Assembly (NCBI GenBank): GCA_035463475.1
Contig: DATHTE010000136.1
Location: forward strand, 1-64,000
Source: JACPDI01 sp035463475
GTDB lineage: Bacteria > Acidobacteriota > Vicinamibacteria > Vicinamibacterales > 2-12-FULL-66-21
Direction: 5' to 3'
Length of the DNA: 64,000 nucleotides
Below the pieces are notes generated by a model that was not told the DNA's origin, searched no databases, and saw nothing but the letters and a program-made list of their open reading frames with translations. The translations under genes were made by a program, and so were the position numbers. Shown in pieces: positions 17,349-24,913 of this stretch (within the stretch, counting starts at the first letter, position 1; every line of letters starts with the position of its first letter).

Positions 17349-19128
17349 AGCTCTTCCCTTCCTCGTCTTCGCTCGCGAAGCGCTGCGCCTGCATCTCGAA
17401 CATGGTCCGATAGCGGCCGTTGAGCGCCATCAGCTCCTCGTGCGTGCCGAGCTCCACGACCTTGCCCTTGTCGAGGACACAGATCCGGTCGGCATGGCGC
17501 ACGGTGGAGAAGCGGTGCGAAATCAGGATGGTCGTGCAGTGGCGCGTCACAGCGAGGATCCGTTCGAAGATCTCCGCTTCGCCGCGCACGTCCAGCTGCG
17601 CCGTCGGCTCGTCGAGGAGCACGACGCCCGCGCCCAGGTTGACGGCGCACAGCGCGCGGGCCAGCGCGACGCGCTGCCACTGCCCGCCCGAGAGATCGAT
17701 CCCGCCGGCGTACCCGCGCGCCAGGACGGTGTCGAGGCCCGCAAGGTTGGAAGCTCCCGCCGCCTCGAGCGCGCGCTGCACGACCTCGTCCGGCGCTCCG
17801 TCTGGCGCGACGTTGGCGCGCAGCGGCAGCTCGAGGCGCATGAAGTCCTGGAAGACCGCCGCCAGGCGCGAACGCCAGGAGCCCAGGTCCAGATCGCGCA
17901 CGTCGATGCCGTCAATCTCGATCTTGCCGCGCTGCGGGTCGTAGAACCGGCACAGTAACTTTGCGAGCGTGGTCTTCCCCGCGCCGTTCTGTCCCACGAT
18001 CGCGAGCGAAGAGCCCGCCGGAATCGTGAGGTCGAAGTCGTCGAGCACGATGAGACCGCCGGGATAGGCGAAGGTGACCCCGCGGAAGCGGATGTCCCGC
18101 GCGGGCAGTCCGGCCGCGGCGCGACGCCCAGAGGCCAACCGGCCCGCGGACGCCATCGCCGGCTCCAGGCCCTGGACCGCTGCCACGGGCGCCGACGCGC
18201 CATCCAGCGCCCAGTTCAGTCCTCCAAACGCGATGAGCGATGTGCCGACGGCGCACTGTGCGTACACCACCAGCTCGCCAAGGCCAATGCGGCCGTTGGC
18301 AGCCGCGGACGCCAGCGCCCAAAGGACGACGACGTTGGCGGTGGTGGCCAGGAGCAGGCTCCACGCGAGCGGCCGTTCCCGCAGGCGAGTCGCTTCGTAC
18401 TGAAGCTGGTGCAGCCGCGCGCGCCTTGCTGCAAAACGCTCGATGGTCCAGCCAACGAGGCCGAACAGCCGCAGCTCCTTGCTCGCCGGCGGATCGACGG
18501 CGAGGCGGTACGCGTACTCGGCGTCGCGCTGAGCGCTCCGCACTTCATCGGTGTTGCGGTCGCGCCAGACCGCGCTCTCGCGCAGCAGCCAGTGCGTGGA
18601 CAGCCACCCGCTCGCGAGCACGAAGGGCGCCCACCACGCGAACCCCAGGAGCACGGCGGCCGCGGCGAGCCCGCCGATCATCCCGACGAGCCCTCCGGCG
18701 ATGAAGTCCATCGAGTAGGACAGCGGCGGCCCGGTCATGCCGCGGTCGAAATCGCGGGCCACGGTGAGGTCGCCGGCGAGCGACGCGTCCTCCAGGTGTG
18801 CGGTCCCCTCGGGCCGGACGCACGCCTCCGTCAACCGGTCGTACAGAAACGCCGCCGTGCGATCGCCGAGGTTGTGGCTGACCGCCGTCTGAATCGGCGC
18901 CAGCACCTGCAGGAGCACGAAGGTGATGCCGACGATGACCAGGGGGCCCGCGACCGGGACGCCGCGCTCGACGGCGCCGACCAGGACGCCCATCGCGATC
19001 GCGAACAGTGCCGGCACGATTCCGTGCAACAGCACGACGGCCCACCAGGTGTACGCGAGGCGCCGATCGGCCTTCGGCAGCAGCGCGAAGAACGCCCACT
19101 CCTTGTGCCGGCGCAAAGGCTCAAGCAC
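17332..19128 (-). CDS. ABC exporter half-transporter with canonical motifs
   Basis: 598 residues: a six-helix membrane domain (about 30-330) and an ATPase domain (about 350-590) with Walker A GQNGAGKTTLAKL, the intact signature LSGGQWQRVALARAL, Walker B GVVLLDEPTAQLD and H-loop ILISHRFSTVRHAD. The start is a GTG at 19128, with GGAGGAGG about 12 bases upstream. It is first of the pair and overlaps the next half-transporter by 17 bases. No peptide, lanthipeptide or lipid gene nearby reveals the cargo. Confidence 0.9.
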   Translation of the reverse strand: MLEPLRRHKEWAFFALLPKADRRLAYTWWAVVLLHGIVPALFAIAMGVLVGAVERGVPVAGPLVIVGITFVLLQVLAPIQTAVSHNLGDRTAAFLYDRLTEACVRPEGTAHLEDASLAGDLTVARDFDRGMTGPPLSYSMDFIAGGLVGMIGGLAAAAVLLGFAWWAPFVLASGWLSTHWLLRESAVWRDRNTDEVRSAQRDAEYAYRLAVDPPASKELRLFGLVGWTIERFAARRARLHQLQYEATRLRERPLAWSLLLATTANVVVLWALASAAANGRIGLGELVVYAQCAVGTSLIAFGGLNWALDGASAPVAAVQGLEPAMASAGRLASGRRAAAGLPARDIRFRGVTFAYPGGLIVLDDFDLTIPAGSSLAIVGQNGAGKTTLAKLLCRFYDPQRGKIEIDGIDVRDLDLGSWRSRLAAVFQDFMRLELPLRANVAPDGAPDEVVQRALEAAGASNLAGLDTVLARGYAGGIDLSGGQWQRVALARALCAVNLGAGVVLLDEPTAQLDVRGEAEIFERILAVTRHCTTILISHRFSTVRHADRICVLDKGKVVELGTHEELMALNGRYRTMFEMQAQRFASEDEEGKSYDVLV

Positions 19129-19447
19129 TCGCCACGCCTCCTCCGTCCCCGCGTGGATCTTAATCCCGAACGGCGCTTGTGTTGACGTAGCCGCGCCGCG
19201 AAGCCCGGCTCCGGTGGCCGGACCGCGCTCCGAGGACGTCTGCGACCGTCTGCCGCCAGCTCCGTGAGCTGGCTGTCGCCCAGAGTCTTCTCGCGCGGTC
19301 AGGCGATGCGGGTCGGCCTGACCTCCGCAGGGCTTCGCGTCACAGCCACGTCAACACAACTGCCGTTCGGTGTAGTCGGTATCACGCCCGGCGGTTGTGC
19401 GCGGCGTGTCATTGCTGAGCCGGTGGAACGAGCGTCACTCCCGTCGG
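19129..19447. other. Intergenic region dominated by an inverted-repeat element
   Basis: 319 bp between two minus-strand genes. Most of it is taken up by the inverted repeat listed separately (19166-19370). The rest (19371-19447) has no gene or terminator that I can recognise. Confidence 0.6.
19166..19370. repeat. 205-bp element with 41-bp terminal inverted repeats
   Basis: Left arm 19166-19206 and right arm 19330-19370 are reverse complements at 35 of 41 positions, including a shared CCGAACGGC end and an unbroken TTGTGTTGACGT core. The 123-bp centre holds a second hairpin (GCCAGCTC, 3-nt loop, GAGCTGGC at about 19256-19274). No open frame spans it and no target-site duplication is obvious. 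It resembles a MITE or REPIN-type palindromic element, or a large structured RNA. The class is unassigned. Confidence 0.8.
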
Positions 19448-22444
19448 TCAGAACGCCGGACGGAAGCTCACCCCAAACGACCAGCCGCGTGACGGCCGGT
19501 CGGTCGCGCGCACCAGGGCCCATTCGAGCGGGAGGCCGAATGCGTTGAGTCGCACGCCCATTCCGAAACTTCGGACGAGCCGGCGCTCCGAGGCCGCCGC
19601 CGAGAATTCCGGCGCGCGAGACCAGACGAGACCGCCGTCGGCGAACAGGAAGACTTCGGCAGGCACCGGACCGTAGTGCAGGTCGCGCGAACGAAGACCC
19701 AGAAGCGGAGCGCGAAGCTCCACGTTTCCGACCATCACGCGGCTCCCCAGCAGCTCGTCGTAGCCGGCGCACTGCCCCTCTTCGTTCGGCTGGCACTTGA
19801 TCGATCCCCGGTCGTACCCGCGCAGGAAGTAGCGCGACCCGAGGAACGTCGGCAGCAACCGCACGTCGTCCACGTCTCGCCCGTACTGGCCGAGGTGCAT
19901 GAGACGGAGCGCCACCGTGTACGGCTTGAACGGCATGACGTAGCGCCGGTGATCCAGGAGAACGCGCGTCGCCGAGAGGCCGCCGAAGGTTGACGACACC
20001 TGGACGCGCGACCGGCCGCCGAGGATCGGACCGGCCGGACCGAACACGGCGGTGTCGCGCACGTACGCGGCGCCAGCTTCTCCAGCCGTCGTCGGGTCTC
20101 CGCCGGACGCCTCCGTCGTCGTCCGAGTGAGCACGCGGCCGTCTGGCAGCGATCGGACGACTGCGCTGACGGTCTCGCGATAGAGGCTGTGCCGTGCACC
20201 CGCCTCGAACTCGAAACGCTGCGCGCGATCGAGCGGGTAGGCGAGCAGTCCCATGAGGCGAAGTTCCGTTCGCTGGAAGTAGTGGGTCTCGCTGGTAAGC
20301 GTCGCGCCGGTGCCGGCGGTGTTCGACCACATCCGGGGAACCAGCCGGAGCGCCGGTTGCGCCTCCACGAACCCGCCCCAGTTCCAGCGACGTTCGCGAT
20401 TCAGGAACTGCACGCGCAGCGCGAGGTCGCGCAGGCGATTGCCAGCCTGCGCAAACACGGCGACCTTCCGGTCGCCCAGGAGATCGCTGAAGAGAAGAGA
20501 GCCCCCGCCGCGAACGAAGGTCCCGAAGGGGCCGCCGCCCGAGCTGACGTACGGCGGTCCCACCGCTTCGAGAAAGAAGTCGGGGACATATGCGCGAGCA
20601 CGAACGGCGCCTTTCTCGGCGAGCCCCGTGTCATGATCATCGAGCACGCCGTCAACGACGGCGTTCACGCGCTCGAGAGGCGGCAACACCGTGACATCCT
20701 CAACCGTGTCCGCCGCGGCCGGACGGCCCGTCATCGCCGCCTCGCCCCGCCGGATCTCGATCTCGTACTTCCCGTTCGTGTAGCGCGAGTAGGCGAGCAC
20801 CGGCGCGCGCCGGGCCACTGACAGGGCCGGGCTCGTTGGCGTCAGTCCCGCGACTCCGCCCGCGACGTCAGTGACCTGGTGCACGTCACCCGACTGGAGT
20901 TCGATCCTGTAGACGTTCGTGACGCCGGTCGGAGCCGCCGTGAAGTACAGGCATTCTCCATCGGCGGACCACTGAGGATTGAAGTGGTCGGACGAATCGA
21001 TCGCCGCAACCCGCTGCACCGAGCCGGACGTGACATCCACGAGCGCGAGCTCGGTGGGACCGAAGCGGAGCGCGGACAAGTCGGTCGAAAAGCGGTCGGT
21101 GACGAAGGCGAGGCGCCGGCCGTCCGGCGCCCACTCGGGATGCAGGTCTGCGTGCGGATCGTCGGTGATTTGCCGCAGTTCTCCGGTGGCGAGGTCGTAT
21201 ACGTAGAGATCCGCAAACCCTCCCTCGAGCGCGGAGAAGGCGATCGCGCGTCCGTCCGGAGAGAACGACGGGCCGAGGATCTGGCCGAACTGCGGCAGCC
21301 TGATCTCGGTCTGCCGCCCGCGCCCAAAGATGTCGAGCACCACGAGCGCGGGTTTGCCGCGCCCGATCGCGGCGAAGACGAACCGCTTGCCGTCCGGGCT
21401 CCACGAGCCCGCCGAGCGAATCGCCTGCAGGCTTTCGAACCGGACCGACGCCGCCGTTGTGGCGAGCTTCCGCGCGATCGTGCCGCGCACCGCGTCGGCC
21501 AGGAACAAGTCCAGCGACAGGCGGTCTCGCTCGGAGAAGAAGACGGCGTGTTTCCCGTCCGGGCTGATCGAGGGCCCGAGATGCAGCCGGGCGCCTGTCG
21601 TCGCAGAGAGCAGCGGCGATCCGTCGTCCTGAGCGTGGACCGGCGCCCGCGCGTAACGCTCGTTGGCGGCGGCACGCCAGTCCGCAAACAGGGCATCGAG
21701 CTCCAGGCCCGTGACGGCCTTGATCCGGCGGGGCAGGCTGCCGGCGTCCCTGGCCTTCAGAATCTCCGGAATGGCGCGATCGCCGAACCTGCCGCCGATG
21801 TACGCCCACAGCGCGTGCCCATATCGGTACGGAGAGAACTTGCGTGCGGCTTCTTGTTGACGCCGTGGCAGGAGATCGTGCGCGACCGCGTCGCGCAGCC
21901 ACATCGCGGTTTCAGGATCTGCGGCACCGAGCGAGAGATACTGGGCCAGCCCTTCGACCGCCCAGAGCGGCCACGCGAGTCCTCCGCAATATCGCCGGGC
22001 CATGTCGAACTGGAACGCGTGCGTCAGCTCGTGCCCGACGATGCGATCGGTTTCCGCGAGGGTCGTGGCGAACGGCATCACGATCCGGCGGCGCGCGGAT
22101 TCGGTGACGCCGCCGATCCCCTCGCCGAGCATCCCGCTCACCACGTTAGTCTGCGTGAACTCCGGGTGGCTCCCGTAGAGAATGAGCGGCTGGCGGCCGT
22201 CGATCTGGTGCTCGAGCACCTTCGACAGCCTCGCGTACCACCGCTCCGCAAGGCGGGCGACGATGCGCGCGCCGGCCTCCTCGCTGGAATAGTGATAGAC
22301 GGCGAAGTGATCGGTCTCGAAGACCTTGAAGTCGAAATCGACGTATTCGACTTTGTTCTTGCCGAAGTACTGCGCGCTGGCTTCCCGGGTGCCCCAGCTG
22401 GCGAGCAGGGACACCAGAATCAGCGCCGCCACGCGTGACGGCAT
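19448..22444 (-). CDS. Metalloprotease-like / WD40-propeller / BamA-type barrel protein
   Basis: 998 residues with a signal peptide (1-24). Residues about 30-270 look like a Peptidase-MA-type zinc metalloprotease, with HExxH in RIVGHELTHAFQF (H138-H142) and the downstream WAVEGLAQYLS (E164), a plausible third ligand. Residues about 275-590 are a TolB-like propeller with repeated SPDGK/SPDGR motifs (FSPDGRAIAFSALE, WAPDGRRLAFVTDR). Residues about 650-998 form a BamA/TamA surface-antigen barrel ending SFGVSFRPAF. It is probably an outer-membrane protein presenting the propeller and protease-like part on one side. Similar propeller-barrel proteins occur in Acidobacteria; physiological role unknown. 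Confidence 0.85.
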   Translation of the reverse strand: MPSRVAALILVSLLASWGTREASAQYFGKNKVEYVDFDFKVFETDHFAVYHYSSEEAGARIVARLAERWYARLSKVLEHQIDGRQPLILYGSHPEFTQTNVVSGMLGEGIGGVTESARRRIVMPFATTLAETDRIVGHELTHAFQFDMARRYCGGLAWPLWAVEGLAQYLSLGAADPETAMWLRDAVAHDLLPRRQQEAARKFSPYRYGHALWAYIGGRFGDRAIPEILKARDAGSLPRRIKAVTGLELDALFADWRAAANERYARAPVHAQDDGSPLLSATTGARLHLGPSISPDGKHAVFFSERDRLSLDLFLADAVRGTIARKLATTAASVRFESLQAIRSAGSWSPDGKRFVFAAIGRGKPALVVLDIFGRGRQTEIRLPQFGQILGPSFSPDGRAIAFSALEGGFADLYVYDLATGELRQITDDPHADLHPEWAPDGRRLAFVTDRFSTDLSALRFGPTELALVDVTSGSVQRVAAIDSSDHFNPQWSADGECLYFTAAPTGVTNVYRIELQSGDVHQVTDVAGGVAGLTPTSPALSVARRAPVLAYSRYTNGKYEIEIRRGEAAMTGRPAAADTVEDVTVLPPLERVNAVVDGVLDDHDTGLAEKGAVRARAYVPDFFLEAVGPPYVSSGGGPFGTFVRGGGSLLFSDLLGDRKVAVFAQAGNRLRDLALRVQFLNRERRWNWGGFVEAQPALRLVPRMWSNTAGTGATLTSETHYFQRTELRLMGLLAYPLDRAQRFEFEAGARHSLYRETVSAVVRSLPDGRVLTRTTTEASGGDPTTAGEAGAAYVRDTAVFGPAGPILGGRSRVQVSSTFGGLSATRVLLDHRRYVMPFKPYTVALRLMHLGQYGRDVDDVRLLPTFLGSRYFLRGYDRGSIKCQPNEEGQCAGYDELLGSRVMVGNVELRAPLLGLRSRDLHYGPVPAEVFLFADGGLVWSRAPEFSAAASERRLVRSFGMGVRLNAFGLPLEWALVRATDRPSRGWSFGVSFRPAF

Positions 22445-22601
22445 GCCACCCCCGGACTCGGTAGCGGGAATTGAGTGCTGTGTGGCCGTTTCTAACGTAG
22501 AGCGCAGGGGCAGTCAAGTGATTGTCGAGTCGCGCGTTTGCGCCGCCCGATGAGTTGCACTAATCTCATGCTCCCCGCGTCGGCCAGGAAAAGGCGAGGA
22601 A

Positions 22602-23201
22602 ATGGTGCGGACCGTTCGATCAGTCTCTCTCGTCCTGTTGTTCGCGACGAACGCGTTCGGCCAGGAGCACATCCGCGTTCCGGAACGGCAGACCCATACC
22701 GACGTCAAAGCCGGTCCCTCGTCGGGCTCGATCGTGCTGGTGCTCATTCCGAGCGGGACAGTACTGCCGGTCACGAAGCGCCAGGGTGAGTGGCTTCAGG
22801 TCCGGCTTTCGCCGGAGCTGCGCAGGCTCGGGATTCCGATGCGCTGGTACCGGAACGAGGACCTCGGGTTCGTCCATGAGTCCACGGTTGACGTGATCAG
22901 GGGAGCGCCGCCGACGAAACCCGTTCCATCGGAGCCGCCCGCCAGCCAGCCGCCGCGCGAATACGTTCGGGTCCCCGCGCGTCAGTCCCACACCGACATC
23001 AAGGCAGGCCCGGGCTCCGGCTCGATCGTGCTGTTGCTGGTGCCAGGCGGGACGGTGCTGCCGGTCGTCGGGCGCCGGGGAGAGTGGATCCAGGTGCGCC
23101 TATCGCCGGAACTCCGCCGCGTCGGAACGCCGATGCGTTGGTACAAGAAAGAGGATACGGGGTTCGTGCATGAGTCGACCGTCGAGGTGTTCAAGCAATG
23201 A
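22602..23201 (+). CDS. Exported protein with two tandem SH3-like domains
   Basis: 199 residues. A signal peptide (1-20, ending TNAFGQ) is followed by two near-identical domains joined by a Pro-rich linker. Domain 1 (about 22-100) and domain 2 (about 122-199) both carry R-Q-(T/S)-H-T-D-(V/I)-K-A-G-P, a SGSIVL strand, GTVLPV, a VRLSPELRR segment and a GFVHESTV end. Bacterial SH3-like domains usually bind cell-wall peptides. The pair clearly arose by internal duplication. AGGCGAGGA precedes the ATG; the stop overlaps the next gene start by 4 bases. Confidence 0.8.
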   Translation: MVRTVRSVSLVLLFATNAFGQEHIRVPERQTHTDVKAGPSSGSIVLVLIPSGTVLPVTKRQGEWLQVRLSPELRRLGIPMRWYRNEDLGFVHESTVDVIRGAPPTKPVPSEPPASQPPREYVRVPARQSHTDIKAGPGSGSIVLLLVPGGTVLPVVGRRGEWIQVRLSPELRRVGTPMRWYKKEDTGFVHESTVEVFKQ

Positions 23202-24415
23202 AGACATCGGTGATCCTCTCCGGCCTGGCGGCCTCGGCGTTCGTACTCTCGATGACAACGCAGAACGCCGACGCTCAGCGGCGTCGCCTGACGACCGGCG
23301 CAGCGAACGGCAGGATGGGCGGCTACGAAGTCGTGGAGAACTGGCCGAAGCCGCTGCCGGACACGGATCTCTCACACGACGGCTGGACGTGGGGATCGGG
23401 CTGCGGCGCCTGGGCCGAAAGCCCGGATAAGGTCTGGATCTGCCAGCGTGGAGAAATCGAGCTTCCGCCGGGCGCGAAGCCGTGGACTTTCGCCGGACTG
23501 CTCACGCCGCCTCGAACGAACACGGGCCGCTGGCCGTACTCGGGCAACGATCCCGGCTACAAGCTCCGCCGCCACCACGTCGTGTTTGCCGTGGACCGAG
23601 AGGGCAAGACGATCGTCGAGTGGCTGCAGCACGACAGGTATCTCGCGCCGCCGCAGGCGTCGGGTCCCGGATCTGTGTCCCGAGGCCCGCACAAGCTGCT
23701 GATGAACCCGTACGATCCCCAAAAGCACATCTGGATCGTCGATGACGACATGCACGAGATCAACGTCTTCACGAACGACGGCAAGCTGGTGAAGACCATC
23801 GGCGTTCGTGGAGTACCGGGACGAGGGCCGAACAACTTCAACCGCGTGACCGACATCGCGTGGCTGCCGGACGGCGCGTTCTTCGTGGCGGACGGTTATG
23901 CGGGCGTGCGCGTCGCGAAGTACGACAAGGACGGCAAGTTCCTCTTCGACTGGGGGCAGGTGCCGTACAACCCCGACAACCCGGGTCCGAACGAGTTCTT
24001 CTCGGTCCACAGCATCGGGATCAGCCGCGACCGCCGCATCTTCGTCGCGGATCGCGAGCATCACCGCATGCAGGTGTTCGACGAGAACGGCAAGTTCCTC
24101 GACATGTGGCCCACCGGCCACAATTCATCCGTGCTGGCCCACGTCGTCACGGAGGACGACTACGTGTGGGTGGCCGATTGGACGACGGACAGGCTCGTCA
24201 AGTACGACTTGAACGGCCGGTACATCCTCGACATCGGCGGCCCCGGAGCGTTGCCCGGCCAGTTCGACGGAGTGCATCAGATTCATGTCGATCGGGAGGG
24301 CAATCTCTACGTAACGGAAGTCTCCAACGACCGCTCCCAGAAATTCCGGCCACGGCCCGATGCCGATCCGGCCCAGCTCATCGCGCCGATGGTGGGCGCC
24401 AGGACGCACTGGTAA
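23198..24415 (+). CDS. Exported NHL-repeat beta-propeller protein
   Basis: 405 residues with a signal peptide (about 1-27, ending NADAQ). It contains six-bladed NHL-type propeller repeats: HIWIVDDDMHEINVFTNDGK, FFVADGYAGVRVAKYDKDGK, IFVADREHHRMQVFDENGK and NLYVTEVSNDRSQKF. The family includes peptidyl-alpha-hydroxyglycine lyase-like proteins, often annotated as 6-bladed propellers, and works in the periplasm or outside the cell; catalysis is not certain. Its ATG overlaps the stop of the SH3 gene (ATGA), indicating a two-gene operon. Confidence 0.85.
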   Translation: MKTSVILSGLAASAFVLSMTTQNADAQRRRLTTGAANGRMGGYEVVENWPKPLPDTDLSHDGWTWGSGCGAWAESPDKVWICQRGEIELPPGAKPWTFAGLLTPPRTNTGRWPYSGNDPGYKLRRHHVVFAVDREGKTIVEWLQHDRYLAPPQASGPGSVSRGPHKLLMNPYDPQKHIWIVDDDMHEINVFTNDGKLVKTIGVRGVPGRGPNNFNRVTDIAWLPDGAFFVADGYAGVRVAKYDKDGKFLFDWGQVPYNPDNPGPNEFFSVHSIGISRDRRIFVADREHHRMQVFDENGKFLDMWPTGHNSSVLAHVVTEDDYVWVADWTTDRLVKYDLNGRYILDIGGPGALPGQFDGVHQIHVDREGNLYVTEVSNDRSQKFRPRPDADPAQLIAPMVGARTHW

Positions 24416-24442
24416 TGCGCGGCGGGCTGCCGCGATAAGAGT

Positions 24443-24913
24443 TCACGTGCGTTCGTAGAAGGGCGGCGGGGCGATCCCCATGGCGCGCAAGTACACATAG
24501 CCCTGTCCACGGTGGTGAATCTCGTTGTCGATGACGTAGAGCACGAGATCGTGGACGGCGGCCGTGTACAGGCCGAATGCCGTCACGGTCTCGTTGAACC
24601 GTTCCGGCTGGATCAGTGGCCAGAGCGCGTTGAGCTGCTCCGTGCTGTCGTCCCACATCTGAAGGACGTCTCTCTTGGGCCGCGCGCTTCGATCCCGCGG
24701 GCTCTCCCACTCCCCTGACACGACTCCCCGAACGGCGGGCACGGCCATCGACAGCATCTCGAGGGCGAGCGCGCCGAACGGGCGCATGCCTCCGAGGGAG
24801 AACGTGAACAGCTGATCCTCGGGAAAGGCGTCGATGACGCGACGGGTCAGCCGTCGATGACCCTGCCAGTGGGAAAGCAGGGCTTCAGGAGCGATGAACG
24901 AGTTGTCCTTCAT
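24443..24913 (-). CDS. DinB-family protein
   Basis: About 156 residues, four-helix-bundle DinB/YfiT type. The pattern includes an N-terminal helix with LLSHWQGHRRLTRRVIDAF, a central LGGMRPFGALALEML and the late DLVLYVIDNEIHHRGQGYVY, whose His pair after D-N-E is a typical divalent-metal site. Family members are metal-dependent thiol transferases or unknowns. The start ATG at 24913 shares its A with the stop of the upstream cyclase-barrel gene (TGATG), so it is translationally coupled as last gene of that operon; an ATG 12 bases earlier is an alternative. Confidence 0.85.
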   Translation of the reverse strand: MKDNSFIAPEALLSHWQGHRRLTRRVIDAFPEDQLFTFSLGGMRPFGALALEMLSMAVPAVRGVVSGEWESPRDRSARPKRDVLQMWDDSTEQLNALWPLIQPERFNETVTAFGLYTAAVHDLVLYVIDNEIHHRGQGYVYLRAMGIAPPPFYERT

